DNA of 64,000 bases from JAFGLZ01 sp964390905 (GTDB lineage Bacteria; Planctomycetota; Phycisphaerae; UBA1845; JAFGLZ01): the NCBI GenBank assembly GCA_964390905.1, contig CAYMLO010000002.1, forward strand, positions 86,418 to 150,417, given 5' to 3'. Positions 32,265 through 40,882 of the stretch are shown here, piece by piece (the stretch's first letter is position 1; each line of letters begins with the position of its first letter). The translations under genes were made by a program, and so were the position numbers. The notes under the pieces were generated by a model. That model did no database searches and was not told where the DNA came from. It saw only the letters and a program-made list of their open reading frames with translations.

Positions 32265-33428
32265 CTAGTATCCCGGTGGGGGCGTCGTCGTCAAACGACT
32301 CAACGAGCGACGCGTGCAGTACGCGACATAGCCTTTCGCGGCCGACCGCGAATACGCCCGCGAGGCCTTGTTCAGCGCGTACTCGCAATTGAAGACCGGT
32401 ACGCCGGCGGCCAGGTACTGGTCCAGATACTCGATGTAGTAGTCCGTCAGCGTCGGGTCGTTGGCCCAGTCATAGCCGTCGGGGTCGGACCAGTCGTCCG
32501 TCGCGTCGCCGGCGAACCAGACCTCCTCCTGAGCGATCGCGTCGATGACGTCCAATAGCCCCGGATGTCCGTCCATCAGCGCCGCGGCGTTTTGCTGGAT
32601 GATCAAGAAGCCCGGCTTGCGCTGCCGGGCGTAGGCCCGGATCTCTCCGATGAAGGCGATCATCTCCTCGGCCGGATCCACCCCTGCCCGCCGTCCGGCG
32701 GCCACCACGTCGGCGTCCTCGTAGCCTTCGACCCAATCGAGGTAGACCCCGTCGAAGCCGTCCCGGATTGCCTCGTCGACGGCGCTGGTGTAGTCCCCGT
32801 GCGGCGCGCTGGTCTGGTTCTGCCCATAGATGATCACGTCCTTCCACCGCGCGTCCCAGTAGGCGACCGGGTAGTTGCCGCCCCACCCGTCAGGATCGTG
32901 GCTGAGGATGTAGTCGGGCCAATCGGCGGGGCGTGGTTGGCCCACCGGCCACCTCGTCGACCACGTCCAGTACCACCGCCAGTCCTCCGCCTCCCCGATG
33001 TCGATGTAGGCGATCAACAGCTTGCGATGTTCGCCGTCGCTGGCCGCCGTCGCCTTCAGCAGATCCGTCATCGCCTTCGTGTCGAAGTCGCGATCGTCCG
33101 ACGACCAGTCCGTCCGCGTCGGCTCGAGCACCAACATGTCGTACTGCGAGTTGGCCAGCGCACTCACATTGCCTGATGCGGACACGTCCTGAATCTGATA
33201 GGCCCAGAACTGGATCTGATCGAGCGGCAGGGGGCCCAGCGTCGGTTCAATTCCCCCGTCGTTGTCCCAGCCGCCGTCATCACCATCAGCACCATCGTCA
33301 CTGCCGTCGTCCCAGTCGCAACTCGGGAAGCACCCGCCCATCATGCAGCAGAGCAGCGAGGCGACCAGCGCCCAGCTCCGAAACCGTTGCCATTTGCCCA
33401 TGGCATACTCCGTCTTCTTACAATGCAT
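32265..33428 (-). CDS. GH114-like lipoprotein (endo-alpha-1,4-polygalactosaminidase family)
   Basis: A protein of 387 residues with AAGG 6 bases before the ATG. The signal peptide ends in a lipobox (MGG-C) and is followed by an acidic Asp/Gly-rich linker (DDGSDDGADGDDGG). The domain then shows the GH114/TM1410-type blocks: FWAYQIQDVSASGNV, DMLVLEPTRTDWS, LIAYIDIGEAEDWRWYW, and DGFDGVYLDWVEGYEDAD, which holds the likely catalytic aspartate. Known members cleave galactosamine-containing exopolysaccharide. The acidic linker probably lifts the enzyme off the membrane. It is divergent from the ABC transporter operon. Confidence 0.82.
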   Translation of the reverse strand: MHCKKTEYAMGKWQRFRSWALVASLLCCMMGGCFPSCDWDDGSDDGADGDDGGWDNDGGIEPTLGPLPLDQIQFWAYQIQDVSASGNVSALANSQYDMLVLEPTRTDWSSDDRDFDTKAMTDLLKATAASDGEHRKLLIAYIDIGEAEDWRWYWTWSTRWPVGQPRPADWPDYILSHDPDGWGGNYPVAYWDARWKDVIIYGQNQTSAPHGDYTSAVDEAIRDGFDGVYLDWVEGYEDADVVAAGRRAGVDPAEEMIAFIGEIRAYARQRKPGFLIIQQNAAALMDGHPGLLDVIDAIAQEEVWFAGDATDDWSDPDGYDWANDPTLTDYYIEYLDQYLAAGVPVFNCEYALNKASRAYSRSAAKGYVAYCTRRSLSRLTTTPPPGY

Positions 33429-33537
33429 GTTACGCCTTCCCTTCGCCGAGGCAAAGGGTCCCCGGACGTGACGGCGTGCCGACGGGTAACTAGAATGGCC
33501 CAAAGATGATTCAGCGCGCAGGGCGAGGGAGGGCCCG

Positions 33538-34905
33538 GTGAATCGGCTTCCATTCGGTCCAGCACCCACGTTGCTGCTCGTGCTGTTCGTGCTGTCCGCT
33601 GGGTGGCTGCTGTTCCATCCTGCCCGCGGCTCGGGCGAGGGGCGGGTTGACCAGACGACGCTTCGCGTCTGGGTCTTCGCGCGGACGCACTACGACGCCT
33701 ACCGTGACATCATCCCGCAGTTCGAGCAGGCGCATCCCGGCGTCAAAGTCGATCTTCAGCTTGTCCACGGACAGGCCGTGACGTCCCGGATGCAGGCGGC
33801 GTTTTGGGCCGACCTCGATGTCCCCGACCTGGTCGAGACCGAGATCAGCTCCGTCGGGATGTTTTGGCGGGGGCCGCTCGAGGAGATCGGCTTCCTCGAT
33901 CTGACCGACCGGCTCCGCGCCACGGGATTGTACGACCGGATCGTTCAGACGCGCTTCGCGCCGTGGAGCACGCGTCAGCGGGTCTTCGGCCTGCCCCACG
34001 ACGTGCATCCGGTGATGCTCGCCTACCGCCGCGACCTGTTCGAGGCGGAAGGCATCGACCCGGACACGCTCGACACGTGGGACGAGTTCATCGCCGCCGG
34101 CAGGAAGGTCACGCGCGACCTGGACGGCGACGGGACCATCGATCGGTACATGATCGAACTGTCGGACACGAGCTACGCGAACTTCGAGGTGTTGCTGTTC
34201 CAGCGCGGGGGTGGGTACTTCGACGCCGAAGGCCGACTGACGATGGACGACGAGACGGCGCTGGCCACGCTGCTCTGGTACGTCCCGCTGGTGGCGGGGC
34301 CCGGGAGAATCGGCAACTCGCTCGGGGACCAACAGATCCTGACCCAACAGGTCGAGGCCGGCTACCTGCTGTGCTTCATCTGTCCCGACTGGCGGACCCG
34401 ATTCTTCGAGAATGACATCCCGCGAATCGCCGGCGAGATGGCGCTGATGCCCATGCCCGCCGTCGAGCCCGGCGGACGTCGGACGAGCACGTGGGGGGGC
34501 ACGATGATCGGTATCACCAAGAAATCGCAGCACCACGACCTGGCGTGGGAGCTGGCGGTGCATCTGTACTACGCCACCGAGTCCTTCGACAGGCGCTTTC
34601 GGCAGACGAACATTATCCCGCCGATCCGCGACGCGTGGAACCAGCCCTCGTTGGACGAACCGCGGGCGTACTGGTCGGGCCAGCCGATCGGTCGGCTCTA
34701 CGTCGACCTGGCGGACGAAACGCCGCCGCAATACTCGAGCCCCTATGCCCAGATGGCCAAGGAGAAGACCGGCGAGGCCATCACCGAATGTGTCCTCTAC
34801 TACCGAGAGCACGGTGAGGACGGCTTCGCCGACTTCGCCAGGACCATGCTGAAATCCAAGGCCGACGACGTCCGCGCCCTGGTGCGGAGGAACCCGTTCC
34901 AGTGA
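33538..34905 (+). CDS. ABC sugar transporter, solute-binding protein
   Basis: A protein of 455 residues of the MalE/UgpB-type extracellular binding proteins (family 1). The GTG start has GGGAGG upstream. Residues 1-29 are a signal peptide or anchor without a lipobox cysteine. Typical blocks include TLRVWVFARTHYDAYRDIIPQFEQAHPGVKV, FGLPHDVHPVMLAYRRDLFEAEGID and a Trp-rich TSTWGGTMIGITKKS. A calcium-loop-like DLDGDGTIDRY is also seen. Its stop overlaps the first permease start (GTGA). It should capture an oligosaccharide; the identity is unknown, but the neighbouring glycan-degrading genes suggest a polysaccharide breakdown product. Confidence 0.9.
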   Translation: MNRLPFGPAPTLLLVLFVLSAGWLLFHPARGSGEGRVDQTTLRVWVFARTHYDAYRDIIPQFEQAHPGVKVDLQLVHGQAVTSRMQAAFWADLDVPDLVETEISSVGMFWRGPLEEIGFLDLTDRLRATGLYDRIVQTRFAPWSTRQRVFGLPHDVHPVMLAYRRDLFEAEGIDPDTLDTWDEFIAAGRKVTRDLDGDGTIDRYMIELSDTSYANFEVLLFQRGGGYFDAEGRLTMDDETALATLLWYVPLVAGPGRIGNSLGDQQILTQQVEAGYLLCFICPDWRTRFFENDIPRIAGEMALMPMPAVEPGGRRTSTWGGTMIGITKKSQHHDLAWELAVHLYYATESFDRRFRQTNIIPPIRDAWNQPSLDEPRAYWSGQPIGRLYVDLADETPPQYSSPYAQMAKEKTGEAITECVLYYREHGEDGFADFARTMLKSKADDVRALVRRNPFQ

Positions 34906-35813
34906 GCCAGCCATCCGCAACCAGATTCTGGACCCTACAGCGAAAGGCGGCGCCGTACGTCTTCATCTCGCCCTTCATCATCGTGTTCGCCACGTTCATG
35001 GTTTACCCGCTGATCCAGAGCATCCTGTTCGCCTTCCAGGCCAGCAGCGGCCCCAAGAGCACGGCCTACGTCGGGCTCGATAACTTCCGGTTCATGCTCC
35101 GCGACCCGGATTTCTGGACGGCCGTTCGAAACACGGCCACGTTCGCGTTCTTCAGCGTGTTCGTGCAGCTCCCGCTCAGTCTGGGGTTGGCGCTGTTGCT
35201 CAACGCGCGATGGGTCAGGGCAAGGAGCTTCTTTCGGCTCGCCTTCTTCTCGCCCCACCTGGTCGGGCAGGTCTTCGTCGCCGTCCTGTTCTCGCTGATC
35301 TTCATCCCCCGGTTCGGATTGCTCAACCGGGCGATCCATGCGGTCTTGGGGATGGGGTTGGAGACGAAATGGCTGATGGACCCCAGCCTGGTCATGCCCG
35401 CGCTGGTCTTGACGGCGCTGTGGATGTACGTGGGATTCAACATGATCTACTTCCTGGCGGCGCTGCAGGCGGTCGACCCGCAGCTCTACGAGGCCGCCCA
35501 GGTGGACGGCGCCAATCGCTGGAAGCAGTTCATCCACGTCACGTTCCCCGGCATCAAGCCCATCGCTGTGTTCATCATGATCATGAGCGCGATCGGCTCG
35601 TTCCAGCTCTTCGAGCTGCCCTACGTCCTGCTGCGGCAGACCCCCGGGCCGAATCAGGCGGGCCTGACCATCGTGATGTATCTGTTCAGCACGGGGTTTT
35701 CGACGGGCGACCTCGGGTACGCCAGCGCGATCGGCTGGGCGCTGGTGTTGATCATCCTGACGATCAGCCTGGCCCAGGCGAAGGTCATGGGCTTATGGAA
35801 GCGAGACGCATGA
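34902..35813 (+). CDS. ABC sugar transporter permease (MalF type)
   Basis: A protein of 303 residues with six membrane segments. The EAA loop that contacts the ATPase is visible as YEAAQVDGANRWKQFIHVTFPGIKP. The GTG start overlaps the stop of the binding-protein gene and its own stop overlaps the next gene, so the three are translationally coupled. It forms a heterodimer with the MalG-type subunit to pass sugar across the membrane. Length and topology are normal. Confidence 0.93.
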   Translation: MSQPSATRFWTLQRKAAPYVFISPFIIVFATFMVYPLIQSILFAFQASSGPKSTAYVGLDNFRFMLRDPDFWTAVRNTATFAFFSVFVQLPLSLGLALLLNARWVRARSFFRLAFFSPHLVGQVFVAVLFSLIFIPRFGLLNRAIHAVLGMGLETKWLMDPSLVMPALVLTALWMYVGFNMIYFLAALQAVDPQLYEAAQVDGANRWKQFIHVTFPGIKPIAVFIMIMSAIGSFQLFELPYVLLRQTPGPNQAGLTIVMYLFSTGFSTGDLGYASAIGWALVLIILTISLAQAKVMGLWKRDA

Positions 35814-36640
35814 GGAGCAAGGCGGGCTTCGACATCTTGCTCGTGATCGCCATTCACCTGGTGTTGGCCGCGGCGGCGTGCGTCGTGCTGACCCCGCTGT
35901 TCTGGCTGGTGTGTGCGGCCCTCAAAGGACCCAACGACCTGTTCCACTATCTCTTCGCGTCTCCGGACCCGACGCTGGAGAACTTCCGAAGCCTATTCAA
36001 GCAGGTCCCGTTCTTTCGGTACATGACCAACAGCATGTTCATCGCCACGAGCGTGACGCTGTTGCAGGTCTTCTTCTCTTCGCTGGCCGGGTTCGCGCTG
36101 GCCAAGTACGAGTTTCGCGGCAAGCGCCCGATCATGGTCCTCATGCTGGCGACCATGATGATCCCCGGCCAGGTCCTGCTCGCTCCCATGTACAAGCTGA
36201 TCTATCAGATGGGGCTGGTCGACACGTACTGGGCGCTGATCTTGCCGGCCGTCGTCAGCGTGTTCGGCATCATCCTGTTCAGGCAGTCCATGCTGCAGAT
36301 CCCCGACGAGCTGTTGGACGCTGGCCGAATCGACGGGTGCAGTGAGTTTCGTCTCTACTGGGAGGTCGTCCTGCCGGTTTCGCGCCCGATGGTCGGTGCG
36401 TTCACGCTTATCGCCTTCATGGGTTCGTGGAACAGCTTCCTGTGGCCCCAGATTGTCCTCCAGGACCACGCCCGCTTCACGCTGCCCATCGCCCTGAACC
36501 AAATGGTCGGCCTGTACAGTCAAGAATACGGCTCACTGATGGCCGGCACGCTCCTAAGCATCCTCCCCGTGATCGTCCTGTTCTTCCTCCTACAAAAGGA
36601 ATTCCTGGCCGGCCTGACGTCCGGCGCCGTCAAAGGCTAA
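35810..36640 (+). CDS. ABC sugar transporter permease (MalG type)
   Basis: A protein of 276 residues with six membrane segments and the EAA loop LDAGRIDGCSEFRLYWEVVLPVSRP. The start at 35810 overlaps the MalF-type stop as ATGA; an in-frame ATG 15 bases upstream is an alternative. The ending FFLLQKEFLAGLTSGAVKG is typical for MalG-type subunits. No ATPase gene follows, so the importer must share an MsmX/UgpC-like ATPase encoded elsewhere. It converges on the nitrilase gene across a short tandem repeat. Confidence 0.93.
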   Translation: MRSKAGFDILLVIAIHLVLAAAACVVLTPLFWLVCAALKGPNDLFHYLFASPDPTLENFRSLFKQVPFFRYMTNSMFIATSVTLLQVFFSSLAGFALAKYEFRGKRPIMVLMLATMMIPGQVLLAPMYKLIYQMGLVDTYWALILPAVVSVFGIILFRQSMLQIPDELLDAGRIDGCSEFRLYWEVVLPVSRPMVGAFTLIAFMGSWNSFLWPQIVLQDHARFTLPIALNQMVGLYSQEYGSLMAGTLLSILPVIVLFFLLQKEFLAGLTSGAVKG

Positions 36641-36652
36641 CCCCCCGCCCCC

Positions 36653-36692
36653 GACGTTTCGACGTTTCGACGTTTTGACGTTTTGACGTTTC
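36653..36692. repeat. Five tandem copies of an 8-base repeat
   Basis: Units of GACGTTTC or GACGTTTT stand head to tail at 36653, 36661, 36669, 36677 and 36685. They fill the gap between two convergent genes; the last unit touches the nitrilase stop codon. The purpose is unknown; it could be simple slippage expansion or a protein-binding or transcription-end element. Confidence 0.9.
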
Positions 36693-37527
36693 ACCCTTTC
36701 TTCTTGGGCTGCACCACATCCCCATACAAGTCGGGCCGGCGGATCCGTTCGAACATCACGCGCAGGTCCGGGTACATCGACCGGAGCGGTTCTTCGGTGA
36801 CCCAGAAGGGCATCCGCCACTTGGGGTCGAACTCGGCGATGGCCACGCCCTCCCGGTGTGCGGTCGATGCGATGATGCGGCCGTCGGGGGCGATCACTTT
36901 GGCGTAGCCCATGCTCTTGCCGGCCAGGAAGGGCTTCTCGATATAGCGCGACAGGGCGAAGTACATCTGGTTGTCGATTGCGCGGGCCTTCTCGGAGGCC
37001 TCCAGCATGTCGCCCGTATAGTCGAGATACATCGTCGGCATGCAGACGACGTCGGCGCCTTTCAGGCCGTAGATGCGGAACATCTCGGGAAAATGGATGT
37101 CCATGCAGATCGCGATGGCGATCTTGACCCCCTTCAGATCGAACACGGGGAACGGGTCGCCCCGGGCCGGGGTGGTGACGATCGCCTCTTCTGATGGGGC
37201 GGGGTGCTTCTTGCGGTATAGCCCGACGAGCTTGCCCGTGCCGTCCAGCAGGAATCCCGTGTTGGCGTGTCCGCCGTCGACCTTCGCGGACAGCGACGCG
37301 ATGATGGCCACCTTGGCCTTGATCGCCGCGGCTCGAAACGCCGCAAAGACGGGATGCGCCTCGAGAGCGTGCTGGCCGGGATCGGCTCCGGAGATGATAT
37401 CCGCCTCCTCGGGCAGCACGATCAGGTCGGCCCCGCGCGTGCCCGCCTCCACGATCGCGCCGACGCAGTGCTCGACGCAGTTGCTCTTCTCGATCGAACT
37501 GACCGCCAGTCGAAATCGTTTTGTCAT
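36691..37527 (-). CDS. Carbon-nitrogen hydrolase (nitrilase superfamily)
   Basis: A protein of 278 residues with the nitrilase-fold triad E40 (VLPEEAD), K106 (YRKKH) and C141 (AICMDIHFPE). Members hydrolyse amides, N-carbamoyl compounds or nitriles; the substrate cannot be told here. No signal peptide is present, so it is cytoplasmic. Its ATG overlaps the stop of the heparinase II/III-like gene (ATGA at 37527), making it the third gene of an operon with that enzyme and the FG-GAP protein. This context suggests action on an amide from glycan breakdown, but that is speculative. Confidence 0.9.
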   Translation of the reverse strand: MTKRFRLAVSSIEKSNCVEHCVGAIVEAGTRGADLIVLPEEADIISGADPGQHALEAHPVFAAFRAAAIKAKVAIIASLSAKVDGGHANTGFLLDGTGKLVGLYRKKHPAPSEEAIVTTPARGDPFPVFDLKGVKIAIAICMDIHFPEMFRIYGLKGADVVCMPTMYLDYTGDMLEASEKARAIDNQMYFALSRYIEKPFLAGKSMGYAKVIAPDGRIIASTAHREGVAIAEFDPKWRMPFWVTEEPLRSMYPDLRVMFERIRRPDLYGDVVQPKKKG

Positions 37528-40500
37528 AGTCCAACCCTCGTCTCGCCCGCCGCACGTACCAGGATCACATGATCCGTCTCCACGCGGACCGCGCGGACGG
37601 GACCCGCCGTCTCTATGGGCTCCATCACCGTGACGAATCGGGCCGCCGCGCCCTTCCGTCGCAGGACCAGCATCGGCATGGTCACATTCGGGTTGTTCGT
37701 CAGACCGTCGGCGATGAGGACGCGCATCGGTGTCGTGTCGAGCGCCGCCACCCAAACGCGAAACCGCTTGTCCCCAGCCGCGAACGTCAGGGCGCCCACG
37801 CCGTCGATCACGCCAGTCTGTCGCTGCTGAACGTGCTGATAGCCGCATCTGTCACCCAGCGCGCCACCGCACGCAGCCAGCTTCACGGTGCTGTCGGACA
37901 ACTTCCCGTCGACGTGCAGGACGTAGTCGAACTGGCGGGGCTGCGGCGTCGACTTCGAATCGGCGGGGCCGACGTCGAATACGTCGATGACGCAGTTGTC
38001 CACGAGCTGTACGGCCCGACGCAAGCCAATCCCGTCGTAGGCGCTGTCACAGCATGCCGACACCCGTTTCCGCTCCGGATCGAATCGCTCGAGCTTGCCC
38101 AGCACCTTGCTGCGGAAGTGATCGGCCGGCCACATGACGTTGCGGTCGCCCGTCGGCTTCTGCGAGACGCCGTCCACGACGACCGTGTTGTGGCTGATCG
38201 TCTGGCTGGTCCACTCGGCCTTCCACTTGCTTTCGTACGGCATGCTCCCGAAGTGCGGGGTCCACTGCCGCCCTTGCGCGTAGACGACGATGCTCAGCTT
38301 GTCCGGGTGGCCGTGCCCGCCGCCGTATGGCCCGTAGCTGAACGCGACGGCCGTCGCGTTGCTGTCCCTCGTGAAATCGCCAGCGCGCTGCCGAAGCACG
38401 GCCAGCCCGCTCGACGGAAACAGCGAACAACCGTTCTCGAACACCCCGGTGTTGGCGAACGTCCCGTCACCCCAAGTCGGGCCGCTAAACGAGTCTATCG
38501 GCGTCCACCCCATCTGCGGCGCCTCGTACACCAGCCACTGCCAGGACGGCTTCGGGCGATAGCTGCTGGGCTTGGTGGACACGATCTCCCCGTCGCGGAC
38601 GAGCTTGGCTCGGCGATTGGAGACTTCCAGGCGAAACCGATAGGGACGGTTCAGCTCAGGCAGATACCCCGGCAGCGCAAACGTCTTGCGGAACTCGGTG
38701 TTCGCGCCGTCGACGTGGTACACCACCCACGCCCGCTCGTCCTTGCCGGAATCCCGCAGCCGCGTCATCGTCCATTCCAGCGCAAAATCGCCGAGGTCCG
38801 CGTCGTTCAGCAGGTAGCGATCCGGCTGACGACTGCCGCCGTCGTCGGCCAGCAGGGCATCGCCCTGCTGGCGATACGTCCCGTCCACGCGTCCCCAAGT
38901 CACGGGCTGACCGTTGAGCCGGATTCGCTCGTAGCGGTACCCGTAGCGGTAGTAATGTAGGAACCCCACACGTCCGGCGTCCCGCCGACCCCCTCCCGAC
39001 GGTCCATCCTGAAACTGCAGCCACGACAGTCTAGGCCCGCGGCAGCGATGGTAGGCGATCAGGTAGTGCGCGTTCGCGCGCAGCGGCCCCCGACCGCTGT
39101 CGCCCATCGCGATGTACGTCCGATCGGGGAACATCGCATAGAACGGCGCTTCGAACATGTACCGAAACGACTTGGGCTTGTCGCTGGTATCCGTGACGTA
39201 GTGGCAGTCCTCGTCCTTCGACCTGTCGTTGGGCACCGACAGGTTGTAGAGGTCCACCCCGCAGTGCATCATCGCCTCCGTGAAGGGCTGCAGCGCGGCG
39301 ATCACGAAGTGGTGGTAGCCGATCGACCGCTCCCAGAACAGGCCGTCGTCGCGGAGGTCGTGCGCGACCAGGTGCTTGAACCCGTACGGACTGTTCACGG
39401 CATAGTCGACCAACTCGGCGTCCTTGAGGGCCAGACCCGCCAGACCGATCGCAGAAATGTGCCACGCCTGGAAGTTGTAGCAGCGGTAGTGCAGGTCCTT
39501 GATCCGGTCGTCCTTCTCGAAGTCGTCGATCTTGAAGCAGACCATCGCCGCCCGCAGCAGGTCCTTCTCGACGTGCCGCCGTTGCGCGTCCGTGAAGGCC
39601 TCGCTGTCGGCCACCAGGTCATACGCCTGCACGAGCGGCACGAACCAGGTCGCCTCCATCAGCGGCGAGGCCGACAGCATCTTGCACCGCTTTCGCCACA
39701 GCGGCAGGCCCGGATAGATGTCCGCGTATCGCAGCAGGACGTCGCGGACCCACTCGGCGTATCGCCGATCGCCCGTCATGGCATGCGCAACCCCGACCTC
39801 AAACAGCCGACCGGACACGCCGCGATGTCCCCAATCTCCCTGCTTCGGCAGCTTGCCGAACGGCCTGGCGACCTCGTCGTTCGCCGCGTCGATCAGGCTC
39901 TCCATCGCGCGCTTCGCCCACGGGAACTTGGCTGTTAGCCTCTTGGCCCTCGCGACGTCTTGCCGCGTGATCGCCAGATATGGATGCCGGTCGGGAATAC
40001 GGATCGAGGACGTTGGCGAATCAGCGGCACTGGTGGCCTTGCCACTGACCCGATTTAGCGCTTGTAAGCCGCACGGCGGCGAGGCGTTCACGAGCACGCC
40101 GGCGCGGCATTTGACCTTGACGGGCTTGAACTCAACGCCGGGCTTGTGGGCCCGCAGGACGTACTCGCCCGGAGGTACATCGATGTAGAGCACGCCACCG
40201 TCCAGGGTCGTCTGCTTCAGCGACCGGTCCGGCCAGATGACCTGCGCGCCGTTGTCGAACAGCTTCAGATTGAAGTAGATCGGTCCGTGTTTGGCCGGCA
40301 GCGGCGGATCGATTGTCACCGTCGCGCCGGGCTCGCCGTGCGTCGGTCCCTTCGACCCGTACATCGACTCGGCCACGCGCGTGACGGTCGAGGCCAGTTG
40401 GCAGAAGTCGGGATCGGGCGTGAAGCCGAGCACCAGCCCGAAGCCCTTGACAATGAGGTCCGGCGGGACCTGGAAGGTCACACGCTCGAGGTTTCCGTCG

Positions 40501-40844
40501 CCGAGCTTGAACGTGGCCGTCTGCGTCGTGAAGTAACCGCGATGCTTGAAAACGAACGTGGCCTCGCTGCCGGGCGCCAATCCGTCAATTCGCCAGGCGC
40601 CGCGCTTGCCGGTGAGCGTGCGCAGCTCGGGCCGCTCCAGGACCGTGACCTCGCCGCCCTTGACGCGCCCGCCACGCGGGCCGAAGTGAAACGCATGACC
40701 GGAGACGGCAACCGTGCACTTGGCCGACGTCGCACCTGCCTTGGCGGCCTCAGCCCGTGCGGCACCGCACGCGGCCCAGATCGCCCAGACCCCAACACAT
40801 CCCACAATCCGTCGATTCGTCACGCCGTTCTTGTAGTGAACCAT
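37524..40844 (-). CDS. Large secreted heparinase II/III-type polysaccharide lyase
   Basis: A protein of 1106 residues with a signal peptide (VGCVGVWAIWAACGAARAEA). Residues 30-120 hold a carboxypeptidase-regulatory-like beta domain (GLAPGSEATFVFKHRGYFT). Another beta domain follows, then an alpha/alpha toroid from about 280 (HPYLAITRQDVARAKRL, and YHHFVIAALQPFTEAM with conserved Tyr-His). The heparinase II/III-like C-terminal domain is clear in PYGGGHGHPDKLSIVVYAQGR and TISHNTVVVDG. Such enzymes cleave uronic-acid polymers by beta-elimination. An insert near 720-800 resembles a LamG/DUF1080-like fold. The start at 40844 was preferred; an in-frame ATG at 40886 overlaps the upstream stop. Confidence 0.85.
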   Translation of the reverse strand: MVHYKNGVTNRRIVGCVGVWAIWAACGAARAEAAKAGATSAKCTVAVSGHAFHFGPRGGRVKGGEVTVLERPELRTLTGKRGAWRIDGLAPGSEATFVFKHRGYFTTQTATFKLGDGNLERVTFQVPPDLIVKGFGLVLGFTPDPDFCQLASTVTRVAESMYGSKGPTHGEPGATVTIDPPLPAKHGPIYFNLKLFDNGAQVIWPDRSLKQTTLDGGVLYIDVPPGEYVLRAHKPGVEFKPVKVKCRAGVLVNASPPCGLQALNRVSGKATSAADSPTSSIRIPDRHPYLAITRQDVARAKRLTAKFPWAKRAMESLIDAANDEVARPFGKLPKQGDWGHRGVSGRLFEVGVAHAMTGDRRYAEWVRDVLLRYADIYPGLPLWRKRCKMLSASPLMEATWFVPLVQAYDLVADSEAFTDAQRRHVEKDLLRAAMVCFKIDDFEKDDRIKDLHYRCYNFQAWHISAIGLAGLALKDAELVDYAVNSPYGFKHLVAHDLRDDGLFWERSIGYHHFVIAALQPFTEAMMHCGVDLYNLSVPNDRSKDEDCHYVTDTSDKPKSFRYMFEAPFYAMFPDRTYIAMGDSGRGPLRANAHYLIAYHRCRGPRLSWLQFQDGPSGGGRRDAGRVGFLHYYRYGYRYERIRLNGQPVTWGRVDGTYRQQGDALLADDGGSRQPDRYLLNDADLGDFALEWTMTRLRDSGKDERAWVVYHVDGANTEFRKTFALPGYLPELNRPYRFRLEVSNRRAKLVRDGEIVSTKPSSYRPKPSWQWLVYEAPQMGWTPIDSFSGPTWGDGTFANTGVFENGCSLFPSSGLAVLRQRAGDFTRDSNATAVAFSYGPYGGGHGHPDKLSIVVYAQGRQWTPHFGSMPYESKWKAEWTSQTISHNTVVVDGVSQKPTGDRNVMWPADHFRSKVLGKLERFDPERKRVSACCDSAYDGIGLRRAVQLVDNCVIDVFDVGPADSKSTPQPRQFDYVLHVDGKLSDSTVKLAACGGALGDRCGYQHVQQRQTGVIDGVGALTFAAGDKRFRVWVAALDTTPMRVLIADGLTNNPNVTMPMLVLRRKGAAARFVTVMEPIETAGPVRAVRVETDHVILVRAAGETRVGL

Positions 40845-40882
40845 CTTATTCCGTTCCTGCCGACCAGTTTCTCGCAACCGCC

